DNA of 5,830 bases from Clostridiales bacterium (GCA_003510345.1 DOMW01000283.1:1-5830); one strand, 5' to 3'. Positions 1-5,637 are shown, counted from the stretch's first letter. Notes: a model not told the origin generated them from the letters alone. Program-made: numbers and translations.

Positions 1-101
1 CGCCCAGCGGCAGCGCCATAACTTTCCACGGCGGAAAATGGTTCTGGTTTAACAGCAGCGCAGGGGTGGGCTCAAATCCCGCTTGCCTAACCGGGGCATA
101 G
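1..101 (+). CDS. Possible C-terminal fragment of an unidentified protein
   Basis: Reading from base 3, a plus-strand frame stays open for 32 codons and ends at TAG (99-101). The residues include a run like ITFHGGKWFWFN followed by a small polar tail (SSAGVGSNPACLTGA). Third codon positions are about two thirds G or C, like the real genes here, and the other five frames give only very short peptides. If real, it is the end of a gene entering from the left and converging on the PAS-LuxR gene, with 74 bp between the stops. No family is recognised, and in G+C-rich DNA an open stretch this short can occur by chance. Confidence is low. Confidence 0.25.
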   Translation, partial: PSGSAITFHGGKWFWFNSSAGVGSNPACLTGA

Positions 102-175
102 ACAAGCCTTTCCCCCCTTCCGCCCACAAAAGATTTACAAAGAAAGCCGTGCTTCCTGCATTGATCCGTAGTTCA

Positions 176-1063
176 TTAGAGATGAACCGCAAGATAAGAC
201 CTGAGGTTTACGTCCCTTGTTAGCTTCAGTTTCTTGCGTATGTTTAAACGGTGAAAATCCACCGCTTTTTGCGTGACGCACAAACTGTCCGCGATCTCTT
301 TTGAGGAAAACCCTTCCTTGATCAGCGACGCGACCTGCAATTCGCGCGGGGTAAGCGACGCGGCGGCGGTGCTCCGCTTTTTGGTGATGGGATAGACGAT
401 CTCGTCTATAAGGCCGCTCACCATATCCACATTGCCCGGATCCACTGTTTTTTTAAGGTATTCCAGCGAGGGCCTGATGAATTTTTCCACATTCGCGTTG
501 ATGGTCGCCTCCAGCTCTTCCTCGCTCTGCCGCTTCTGTTTCAGAATATCCGCCAGCAGCTTGTTTTGGTATTCCAGTGTCTCGAAACGCTGTGCCAGCG
601 CGTTCATGTTTTCTACCATTTTGTTTTGAAATGTAACATCGCGCACATATTCCATAATGAGCACGACTTCGTTTTTGGGGTTTAACACAGGAATAGAGAA
701 GATTTGGTGCCAGTTGCTTTCCCTGCCGTCGCGGTCGTAGCGCACGGTGCTTGTCTGCGCTTTTTTTGTTTGCAGGCATAAGAGCGAGGGGCATTCGCCG
801 CAGGGGGCGGAAAGGGAGTGGTATACGCTGTAGCATTTTTTGCCCAGTGGTTCCTGCGTGTCGGCATAGATGTGCCGCATGGTGGCGTTCATGTACCTGA
901 TGGAAAGGTCTGGGCTTAATACGCTGACGCCGTCCTGTATGCTTTCGATCATTGTCTTGAACAGGCCTGGGCTGTCAAAAAAATCCTGCGCACTCTCCGC
1001 GGAAAGCTCGCTTTTTGCCTCGGGTGTAAAAAGCCAGCCTGTCTGGGTGGGATGGTTCGGCAT
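176..1063 (-). CDS. PAS domain-containing LuxR-type transcriptional regulator
   Basis: A 295-residue cytoplasmic one-component regulator: an N-terminal PAS sensor (about 33-145), a charged helical linker likely to form a coiled coil (about 146-205), and a C-terminal LuxR/GerE helix-turn-helix (about 235-292; LTPRELQVASLIKEG, then SSKEIADSLCVTQKAVDFHR and NIRKKL). No response-regulator receiver domain and no membrane segments are seen. The PAS domain carries C77, C88, C91 and C96; the GKKCY...PCGECP pattern recurs in a subset of PAS domains and may bind a metal or sense redox state (inference). The start is set by GGGGAGGA 8 nt upstream of the ATG. It is transcribed divergently from the OYE-family oxidoreductase across 446 bp, so that gene is the natural candidate target. 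The sensed ligand is unknown. No convincing terminator follows the stop. Confidence 0.92.
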   Translation of the reverse strand: MPNHPTQTGWLFTPEAKSELSAESAQDFFDSPGLFKTMIESIQDGVSVLSPDLSIRYMNATMRHIYADTQEPLGKKCYSVYHSLSAPCGECPSLLCLQTKKAQTSTVRYDRDGRESNWHQIFSIPVLNPKNEVVLIMEYVRDVTFQNKMVENMNALAQRFETLEYQNKLLADILKQKRQSEEELEATINANVEKFIRPSLEYLKKTVDPGNVDMVSGLIDEIVYPITKKRSTAAASLTPRELQVASLIKEGFSSKEIADSLCVTQKAVDFHRLNIRKKLKLTRDVNLRSYLAVHL

Positions 1064-1095
1064 TCTAGTATTCCTCCCCTTGTTTACTAGTATGT

Positions 1096-1124
1096 AGTAT
1101 AACGTGGATATACGCCTGTGTCAA
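1096..1124 (-). promoter_or_regulatory. Sigma-A promoter of the PAS-LuxR gene
   Basis: On the minus strand there is a perfect -35 TTGACA (1119-1124), a 17-bp spacer, and -10 TATACT (1096-1101, five of six consensus bases). Transcription would start near 1089, giving a leader of about 25 nt before the ATG at 1063 that contains the AGGGGAGGAA ribosome binding site. The near-consensus sequence implies expression without an activator unless a repressor intervenes. CTAGTAT occurs twice at and just downstream of the start site (1065-1071, 1087-1093). Confidence 0.8.
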
Positions 1125-1136
1125 AATGAAATCAAT

Positions 1137-1336
1137 GAATAATAGGGCAACCGCTGATCAATGCCGACTGCGCACTTTTGATACTTTCCGCCCGTGGTAG
1201 CGCCGCCAGAACTCGCTCGTAGCACTGCCAGGAACGGAACCTGCCGACACTGCCACGAACAAAAATTGCCCGGAAATCCACGGGCCTGCTTTACGCAGCG
1301 ATTACCAAGGCGAAGCTGGTATAGTAATACCAGTAT
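1137..1336 (+). other. Long non-coding intergenic stretch, probably structured leader RNA
   Basis: No gene is supported between the two divergent starts, 1064-1509. The plus strand has several short hairpins: GCCCG (1268-1272) with CGGGC (1281-1285), CTGC (1286-1289) with GCAG (1295-1298), and TACCA (1303-1307) with TGGTA (1317-1321). Between 1200 and 1260 a motif close to GCCA(N)GAAC ends three times, at 1212, 1235 and 1260, about one helical turn pair apart. No strong plus-strand promoter was found. Weak -10-like AT-rich sites exist near 1138 and 1320. The segment may be the 5' part of the oxidoreductase leader, a small RNA ending at 1364, or binding sites for the neighbouring regulator. 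It matches no riboswitch class I know. Confidence 0.4.
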
Positions 1337-1359
1337 AACACTGGTTGTTTTCCAGTGTT
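1316..1359 (+). promoter_or_regulatory. Candidate attenuator: mutually exclusive hairpins
   Basis: Four segments can pair in two exclusive ways. Segment 1, CTGGTAT (1316-1322), pairs with segment 2, ATACCAG (1327-1333). Segment 3, AACACTGG (1337-1344), pairs with segment 4, CCAGTGTT (1352-1359), forming a terminator. Alternatively ACCAGT of segment 2 (1329-1334) pairs with ACTGGT of segment 3 (1340-1345), blocking the terminator. This 1:2/3:4 versus 2:3 logic is that of classical attenuators. No leader peptide with a fitting ribosome site was found, so the trigger (protein, small molecule or antisense RNA) is open. Short repeats of CTGG/CCAG could also give this pattern by chance. Confidence 0.4.
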
Positions 1360-1364
1360 TTTTT
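1337..1364 (+). terminator. Intrinsic terminator A
   Basis: A perfect 8-bp stem, AACACTGG (1337-1344) with CCAGTGTT (1352-1359), has a 7-nt loop and an uninterrupted T tract at 1358-1364. It points towards the oxidoreductase. No gene lies immediately upstream on this strand, so it ends either a non-coding RNA or a leader transcript. Confidence 0.7.
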
Positions 1365-1367
1365 GGG

Positions 1368-1421
1368 ATTGTTCCCGGCGGACCTTTCCGTTAGTATAAA
1401 AGGTGGAACGATTCATTTTTT
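1368..1421 (+). terminator. Terminator-like hairpin B with bulge
   Basis: ATTGTTCC (1368-1375) pairs with GGAACGAT (1405-1412), including one G-T wobble, and ACCTTT (1382-1387) pairs with AAAGGT (1399-1404). The result is a 14-bp helix with a 6-nt bulge (CGGCGG) and an 11-nt loop. Six T residues follow at 1416-1421, 3 nt after the stem. The gap and the A/T-rich upper stem make it weaker than its neighbours. A TTGTTC (1370-1375) and TATAAA (1395-1400) pair could instead be a poorly spaced promoter in the same stretch. Confidence 0.45.
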
Positions 1422-1425
1422 CAGG

Positions 1426-1472
1426 GCAAGCCGGCAAAAGGGCCGGTAATGGCTCGTCGGCTTGCATTTTTT
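1426..1472 (+). terminator. Intrinsic terminator C, just ahead of the oxidoreductase
   Basis: GCAAGCCG (1426-1433) pairs with CGGCTTGC (1458-1465), followed by A and six T residues (1467-1472). The 24-nt loop can fold further (GCC 1442-1444 with GGC 1451-1453). A competing hairpin, CCGGC (1431-1435) with GCCGG (1442-1446), would take three bases of the terminator stem and could act as an anti-terminator. The T tract ends only 20 nt before the ribosome binding site at 1493, leaving no room for a promoter. Transcripts of the oxidoreductase must therefore pass through it, the usual sign of termination control. Confidence 0.7.
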
Positions 1473-1509
1473 CTAACACGACCATGCTTTTTAAGGAGGT
1501 ATAATATTT

Positions 1510-2778
1510 ATGAGTCAGGAACTGTTGTTTTCGCCGTTTCAGATAGGCGGCAAAACCGCGCCCAACCGCTTTACCATCAACGCGATGGAATGTTGTGACG
1601 CCCTCGAGAATGGCGACCCCAGCCCCAAAACCTACGAGCGGTACGAGAATCTTTTCAAAGGGAAGGCGGGCGTTATCGACCTCGAGGCAATCACGCCCCA
1701 ATACGACTATATTTCGAGGAAACACCAGCTTTCCATAAAAGAGCACAATGTGCCCGCGCTGAAGAAATTTGTGGCGCACTTAAAGGAAATCAACCCCGAA
1801 GCTGTGCTGCTGTTCCAGATCACGCATTCGGGCGAGATCAGCAACCCCAAATTTTCCAAAAGGATCCGCGTAACGGAGCAACCGCTGCCCGGTTATGAGG
1901 ACGCGATGCTTGTGCGCGAAAAGGAAATCGAGCAGGTGATACAGGATTACGTAAACGGCGCGCGCCGCGCGTATGAAGCGGGGGCGGACGGCGTAGACCT
2001 GAAGCTGTGTCACGGGTATTTAGGCTCGCAGATACTGCGCCCATACAACAAGGACGATTGGAAGTATGGCGGCAAATGGGAAAACAGGCGGCAATTCGCC
2101 CTCGATATTTACGACCGCGTCCGCGCCGAGATAAAAGACGACAAGTTCATTTTAGGTTCCAAGATATCCATTTATGAAGGCTTCCCGGGCGGCGTGGGCA
2201 CGCTCAACGCAAACAGCGCCTGCATGGACCTTACGGAATCAATCGACCTTTTAAAGCAGCTTGAAGCGCACGGCATGAGTTATGTATTGCAGTCGGCGGG
2301 TTCCCCGTCGCACACGCTCGACCTCGCGCACCCGGATAAGAAATCGGCAGACTACGCGTATATGCACTTCTTCTTCCAAAAGACATGCCGCGAAGCGTTG
2401 AAACCGGAAACGAAGGTAATCGGCTCGGGCTACACCATCTACCGCGACGGCAATGTGAAAACAGGCGGAAACAAAAAGGCGTTTCAGGCGGTGCTGCCCG
2501 AAAACAACTCCTTGCGTTTCTGGGGCAACAAAAACATCGCCGACGGTATCGTAGACTCTATCGCGATCGGACGCCAGTCGTTCGCGGATCCCTTCACACC
2601 GGAAAAGATGATGGAAAACCGGGACAAGGAGATCAAATGGTGCACGCTTTGTGACCATTGCGTGGAGCTTCTGATCCAGCAGTACAATGTAGCCTGTGTT
2701 ACATTCGACAAACGTTACACGGAGATTTATAAGCAAATGTTGAACGAAACGGGTGGCATTGGCGAAAAACATACTTGA
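1510..2778 (+). CDS. Old Yellow Enzyme family NADH:flavin oxidoreductase with Fe-S cysteine motif
   Basis: A 422-residue FMN-dependent TIM-barrel protein, probably a cytoplasmic ene-reductase acting on activated C=C bonds; the substrate is unknown. Visible landmarks are the start LFSPFQIGGKTAPNR (6-20), QITHSG (103-108), GADGVDLKLCHGYL (158-171), YGGKWENR (186-193) and the phosphate-binding end IAIGRQSFADP (351-361). In the usual HxxH active-site pair the first His is Lys (K165) and the second is kept (H168), followed by the catalytic-type Tyr (Y170). Near the C-terminus C378-x2-C381-x2-C384-x11-C396 resembles the [4Fe-4S] motif of trimethylamine dehydrogenase and 2,4-dienoyl-CoA reductase. 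The roughly 250-residue FAD/NAD(P)H domain those enzymes carry is absent, so another protein probably supplies electrons. AAGGAGGT (1493-1500), 9 nt upstream, fixes the start. It is monocistronic, between terminators. Confidence 0.88.
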   Translation: MSQELLFSPFQIGGKTAPNRFTINAMECCDALENGDPSPKTYERYENLFKGKAGVIDLEAITPQYDYISRKHQLSIKEHNVPALKKFVAHLKEINPEAVLLFQITHSGEISNPKFSKRIRVTEQPLPGYEDAMLVREKEIEQVIQDYVNGARRAYEAGADGVDLKLCHGYLGSQILRPYNKDDWKYGGKWENRRQFALDIYDRVRAEIKDDKFILGSKISIYEGFPGGVGTLNANSACMDLTESIDLLKQLEAHGMSYVLQSAGSPSHTLDLAHPDKKSADYAYMHFFFQKTCREALKPETKVIGSGYTIYRDGNVKTGGNKKAFQAVLPENNSLRFWGNKNIADGIVDSIAIGRQSFADPFTPEKMMENRDKEIKWCTLCDHCVELLIQQYNVACVTFDKRYTEIYKQMLNETGGIGEKHT

Positions 2779-2807
2779 TACTAGCGTGGGGGTTAGATAT
2801 CCACATT

Positions 2808-2839
2808 AAAAACAGGCGGCGGTTTCGCCGCCTGTTTTT
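2808..2839 (+). terminator. Strong intrinsic terminator after the oxidoreductase gene
   Basis: AAAAACAGGCGGC (2808-2820) pairs perfectly with GCCGCCTGTTTTT (2827-2839), plus a G-C closing pair (2821/2826) around a GTTT loop. The G+C-rich stem with A and T tracts on either side can work in both directions. It separates the oxidoreductase from the thiT unit, whose promoter starts 5 bp further on. Confidence 0.9.
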
Positions 2840-2843
2840 CTTC

Positions 2844-2872
2844 TTGCCAGCCACCCGTGTCCGTGATAGAAT
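2844..2872 (+). promoter_or_regulatory. Promoter of the TPP riboswitch-thiT unit
   Basis: -35 TTGCCA (2844-2849) and -10 TAGAAT (2867-2872), each five of six consensus bases, are separated by 17 bp. TG at 2864-2865 adds an extended -10 element. Transcription would start near 2879, about 15-20 nt before the riboswitch aptamer. Confidence 0.7.
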
Positions 2873-2893
2873 GACGATACAATAAATAGAATA

Positions 2894-2970
2894 GTTGCCA
2901 GGGGAGCCTATTTACGGCTGAGAATTAAACCCTTTGAACCGGTCATGGTAATTCATGTGCAGGGAGACAG
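2894..2970 (+). promoter_or_regulatory. TPP riboswitch (THI element) aptamer
   Basis: The conserved blocks of the thiamine pyrophosphate aptamer appear in order: GGGGAGCC (2901-2908), GGCTGAGA (2916-2923), ACCCTTTGAACC (2929-2940), then CATG-GTAATT-CATG (the P5 region, 2944-2957) and GCAGGGA (2959-2965). The variable P3 arm is minimal, a 7-nt loop between AGCC and GGCT. Bound TPP should stabilise pairing of CCC (2930-2932) with GGG (2962-2964) and switch off thiT through the terminator downstream. Confidence 0.95.
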
Positions 2971-2986
2971 ATTCCAGTAATAGATC

Positions 2987-3010
2987 AACCTGCCGAAATG
3001 CAGGTTTTTT
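2987..3010 (+). terminator. Expression platform terminator of the TPP riboswitch
   Basis: AACCTGC (2987-2993) pairs with GCAGGTT (3000-3006) around a 6-nt loop, with T residues at 3005-3010. The 5' arm CCTGC (2989-2993) can instead pair with GCAGG of the aptamer (2959-2963). Without TPP that anti-terminator lets transcription continue; with TPP the GCAGG is held in the aptamer and the terminator forms. The mechanism is inferred from complementarity. Confidence 0.88.
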
Positions 3011-3042
3011 GTTTTCTATGGCAGCGGAAAGAAGTGAGAAGT

Positions 3043-3741
3043 ATGAATTGGTTTCAAGAAGCATTTGCAAAATTTGGTGAGATGAACGTTTTTGCGCTGG
3101 TCATTGTACTTATCCTGATCGGGTGCGCAGCGATTGGCGCTGTCCTGCTGTACCGGAAAAAGAAAGCAGGAACGGAGATCGCACAAAAGGGCTGGGCGGC
3201 ACGCGAGCTTACGGCGGCGGCGCTGTGCATTGCCGCTGCGTTCCTTTTAAGTTTTATTAAGTTATTTTCCATGCCGATGGGCGGTTCTATCACGCCAGCA
3301 AGTATGCTGCCAATTATGGCTTTTGCGTATATTTATGGCGTGCGCAAAGGACTGGTCGTGGGTATAGTTTATTCCCTGTTACAGTTTTTGCAGGAGCCGT
3401 TCTTTGTTGCGCCCGCACAGTTTTTGCTGGATTACACCGGCGCGTTTTCGCTGCTGGCGCTGGCAGGGCTGGCTAAAAAGAATATTGTGCCGGGCATCCT
3501 GTACGCGTGCGGGGCGCGCTTTGTTTGCCAATACCTGAGCGGCGTCATCTTCTTTGGTATGTATGCGCCGGAGGGTATGCCCGCATGGCTGTATTCCCTC
3601 GGATACAGCGGCACCGTCGTGGGCGTGGAAGCGGCGATCTGTGTGGCTGTCGCGCTCATACCGGGCATGAACGGCCTGCTTAACCGGATGAACAGGGAAC
3701 AGGTAAAGCGGCGGGCGGCCGCGCATTCCCCCTCGGCTTAA
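3043..3741 (+). CDS. thiT: Thiamine transporter S component, ThiT (ECF type)
   Basis: A 232-residue membrane protein that captures thiamine or a related compound and works with a shared ECF energising module (EcfA, EcfA', EcfT) encoded elsewhere. Family features are ELTAAALCIAAAFLLSFIKL with MPMGGSITPASMLP (55-90), YIYGVRKGL (97-104), QFLLDYTGAF (126-135) and SGVIFFGMYAPEGMP (166-180). About six helices are predicted in the core. An extra N-terminal helix (about 16-38) followed by RKKK makes it longer than the usual 180-200 residues. From memory of the Lactococcus ThiT structure, His125, Tyr146 and Asn151 contact the pyrimidine; the same spacing here gives Q163, Y184 and S189, so two contacts differ. 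The in-frame ATG at 2998 lies inside the riboswitch terminator, so 3043 is chosen. The ribosome site (GAAG/GTGAG, 3031-3038) is weak. Confidence 0.93.
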   Translation: MNWFQEAFAKFGEMNVFALVIVLILIGCAAIGAVLLYRKKKAGTEIAQKGWAARELTAAALCIAAAFLLSFIKLFSMPMGGSITPASMLPIMAFAYIYGVRKGLVVGIVYSLLQFLQEPFFVAPAQFLLDYTGAFSLLALAGLAKKNIVPGILYACGARFVCQYLSGVIFFGMYAPEGMPAWLYSLGYSGTVVGVEAAICVAVALIPGMNGLLNRMNREQVKRRAAAHSPSA

Positions 3742-3794
3742 ATCAATCCCGATTGGTCTTAATGCCAGGTAACAGCCAATTAAATGGGGGTATG

Positions 3795-3830
3795 GTAGGA
3801 CGCGGCATCCTTGACGCGTCCTGCACATTT
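3795..3830 (+). terminator. Hairpin between convergent genes
   Basis: GTAGGACGCG (3795-3804) pairs with CGCGTCCTGC (3815-3824), 10 bp including one T-G wobble, with a 10-nt loop; ACATTTT follows. Outer GGGG (3786-3789) and CCCC (3832-3835) could extend the fold. It lies 54 bp after thiT and 87 bp after the radical SAM stop, so it may end transcription from both sides. The short T tract favours the plus strand. Confidence 0.55.
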
Positions 3831-3910
3831 TCCCCAAAGTATGCGATTTTTCCGGCGGTAACCGACTATTGATTGTCAAGTTGCTCTAGCTTAACATAGG
3901 GCATTACCCT

Positions 3911-4984
3911 TTATTTTTGCAGCAACGCTTTCACTTCGCTTTCATGGTCAAACAGTGTACAACCGCCGTTATGCCCCGCCGCCGCGGCAATATCGCGCAG
4001 TTTTTGGAAGAACCCGGACCTAAGCGCCGCTTTTATGGAATCCGTTTTAAGGTTCAGCTCGGAATGCGGCGAGAACGGGCATGGCTCCGCACCGCCGTTC
4101 GCGTTGATATGGAAGAACCCCCGCCCGGAGGCAAGGCAACCTCCCATCGATTGTTCGTCGCCCGGGAAGGATACGAGTATCGTATCGGTAAATTCCTGTT
4201 TTAAGTCGTCCACCACGCCTTGCAGCTTATGAACGCCTTGTTCATCCAGCATCAGGTGCTCTGTCCCCGGTTCCACTGGCACATATTCCACAAAAAAGAC
4301 CACGCCGCACCCGTCTTCGCGAAGCGAGGCTACAAAGCCGGGCGTCGTCACATCCGCCATGTTTTCCTTTGTGACAGTGATGGACGCCCCAAACAGCATC
4401 TTCTTTTTTTTGAACCGTCGCATTACATCCTGCACTGTTTCAAAAGCGCCCGCGCCCCGCCTGCTGTTTGTCTGTTCCCGGTTCCCCTCGATGCTGAACA
4501 CCGGGATCAGATTGCGGTTTTTTCCAAACAGCTCAATATAGCGGTCGTCTATGGGCGTTCCGTTGGTGAATATGGGAAAGACCATATTGGGGAACCCCGC
4601 CGCCGCCTCTATGATGTCCCGGCGCAGTAACGGTTCGCCGCCCGCCAGCAGTATAAACGACACGCCCAATTCGGACGCTTCCCCAAAGATCCTTTTCCAG
4701 TCTTCAGCTAAAAGGTCGCTGGCCGTGCCGTCCGAACAACCACCGGCCGCGCGGGCATAACATCCGGCGCAATGCAGGTTGCACCGCGAGGTGATACTGG
4801 CAATCAGCATAGGCGGCACATGCGTTCCCTCCGCCTCATTCGCCTGCCTGCGCTTTGCGCTCTTCTTTATTTCGGGTGCGATCTTCGCTAAAAACGCGAT
4901 GCCGCGCGGGTTATTCAGGTAGTACTTTCCGGCAGTTTTCACAAGCAGTGAAATGCCCTGCTCCATGTATACGTTCAAATCCAT
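3911..4984 (-). CDS. Radical SAM protein with SPASM/Twitch-like C-terminal cysteines
   Basis: A 357-residue enzyme. The signature CxxxCxxC appears as CNLHCAGCY (C68, C72, C75) and binds the [4Fe-4S] cluster that cleaves S-adenosylmethionine; LAGGEPLLR (113-121) is the SAM-binding GGEP strand. Three C-terminal cysteines (C283, C302 in GGAEPCPF, and C342) resemble a SPASM/Twitch auxiliary cluster, common in peptide- and small-molecule-modifying members. The substrate is unknown, and no small precursor peptide gene is visible nearby. The ATG at 4984 is chosen because GGAGAG lies 7 nt before it; an ATG at 4999 would add five residues and overlap tetR by 11 bp but has no ribosome site. It is second in an operon, 4 bp after the TetR gene, so it is probably the regulator's main target. 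A weak 4-bp hairpin follows the stop. Confidence 0.9.
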   Translation of the reverse strand: MDLNVYMEQGISLLVKTAGKYYLNNPRGIAFLAKIAPEIKKSAKRRQANEAEGTHVPPMLIASITSRCNLHCAGCYARAAGGCSDGTASDLLAEDWKRIFGEASELGVSFILLAGGEPLLRRDIIEAAAGFPNMVFPIFTNGTPIDDRYIELFGKNRNLIPVFSIEGNREQTNSRRGAGAFETVQDVMRRFKKKKMLFGASITVTKENMADVTTPGFVASLREDGCGVVFFVEYVPVEPGTEHLMLDEQGVHKLQGVVDDLKQEFTDTILVSFPGDEQSMGGCLASGRGFFHINANGGAEPCPFSPHSELNLKTDSIKAALRSGFFQKLRDIAAAAGHNGGCTLFDHESEVKALLQK

Positions 4985-4988
4985 TTTT

Positions 4989-5621
4989 TTACTCTCCATG
5001 TGATATGTGGTAGTTGTTTACGAACTCCTCTAAGTGGCGGTGCAACAGCAACAGCGATTCTTCCCGTTTGTCCGGCTTGCCGTTATATTGCAGCATCAGC
5101 AGCAGCGTGGGCCCATAAAACTGCATAGCCACTACGCGCGGGTCCGCCTTTCTAAAATACCCTTGCTCCATCATGTGCGCAAAAAGCGCCGTCTGGAAAC
5201 TGAGTACGCCGTCAATAAACCATTCCTCAAACAACCGTGCCGCGTCGTTGTTTTTGTATTGCTCAATCATCAGCAAGCGTGAGAATTTTACCGCGTATTC
5301 GTCTTCCGTAAAAAACAGGAAAACCGCTTCCACCGCCTTTTTCAGCCACTCGAGGTCGTTCTCGCCATATTCTCTCGAAACATTGTCTATCTCGCCCTGC
5401 GGCAGGCGATAAAAAGTCACCGTTTCCTCGAATCGTTCGTTCATTCCCTGTAGCAGCGTTTCGAATATCTGTTGTTTGCTCTTGTAGTGCTTATAAAGCG
5501 AGCTGTCCTTTATACCCACCGCGCCCGCGATATCCTTGACAGAAACACCGTCGTACCCACCCGCCGCAAAAAGGTCGAGTGCTTTCTCCAGTATTTCCTG
5601 CTTCGTGTTTCGTTTTTTCAT
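4989..5621 (-). CDS. TetR/AcrR family transcriptional repressor
   Basis: A 210-residue DNA-binding regulator. Residues 7-55 form the TetR N-terminal domain (KQEILEKALDLFAAGGYDG, then VSVKDIAGAVGIKDSSLYKHYKSKQQIF, with the helix-turn-helix at about 26-45). The rest is the helical ligand-binding and dimerisation domain, whose sequence does not reveal the ligand. The ribosome site is a modest GGGAAGA about 7 nt before the ATG. It is the first gene of a two-gene operon with the radical SAM enzyme (gap 4 bp). Two identical-type inverted repeats in its own promoter indicate autorepression that would also control the enzyme. An effector molecule, perhaps the enzyme's substrate or a toxic compound, would release it (inference). 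Confidence 0.95.
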   Translation of the reverse strand: MKKRNTKQEILEKALDLFAAGGYDGVSVKDIAGAVGIKDSSLYKHYKSKQQIFETLLQGMNERFEETVTFYRLPQGEIDNVSREYGENDLEWLKKAVEAVFLFFTEDEYAVKFSRLLMIEQYKNNDAARLFEEWFIDGVLSFQTALFAHMMEQGYFRKADPRVVAMQFYGPTLLLMLQYNGKPDKREESLLLLHRHLEEFVNNYHISHGE

Positions 5622-5637
5622 ATTTATCTTCCCGCAT

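Noticed and set aside
1..19. Minus-strand ATG (17-19) opening a frame to the left edge.
   Set aside because: Only six codons are visible, and the GGAAAG before it is too close to serve as a ribosome site.
1221..1255. CCAGGAAC...ACCTGCC looks a little like the 3' part of a cobalamin riboswitch.
   Set aside because: The other conserved blocks of the class are missing; the likeness is confined to a short CAGG/CCTG pairing.
1194..1394. A 66-codon plus-strand frame starting with GTG in the leader.
   Set aside because: It has no ribosome site, runs through terminator A, and the residue content is not protein-like.
1398..1414. GGTGGAACG resembles the T-box sequence of tRNA-sensing leaders.
   Set aside because: The flanking consensus (AGGGTGG-ACCGCG) is incomplete, no downstream partner such as CGTCCCT follows, no stem I or specifier loop is seen, and the bases fit hairpin B instead.
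1291..1779. A 162-codon minus-strand frame overlapping the start of the oxidoreductase.
   Set aside because: It lies antisense to the well-supported OYE gene and has no recognisable domain or ribosome site; other long antisense frames in this window were rejected for the same reason.
3899..3913. Short AGGG...CCCT hairpin after the radical SAM stop as a terminator.
   Set aside because: Only four base pairs and no T tract on the minus strand.
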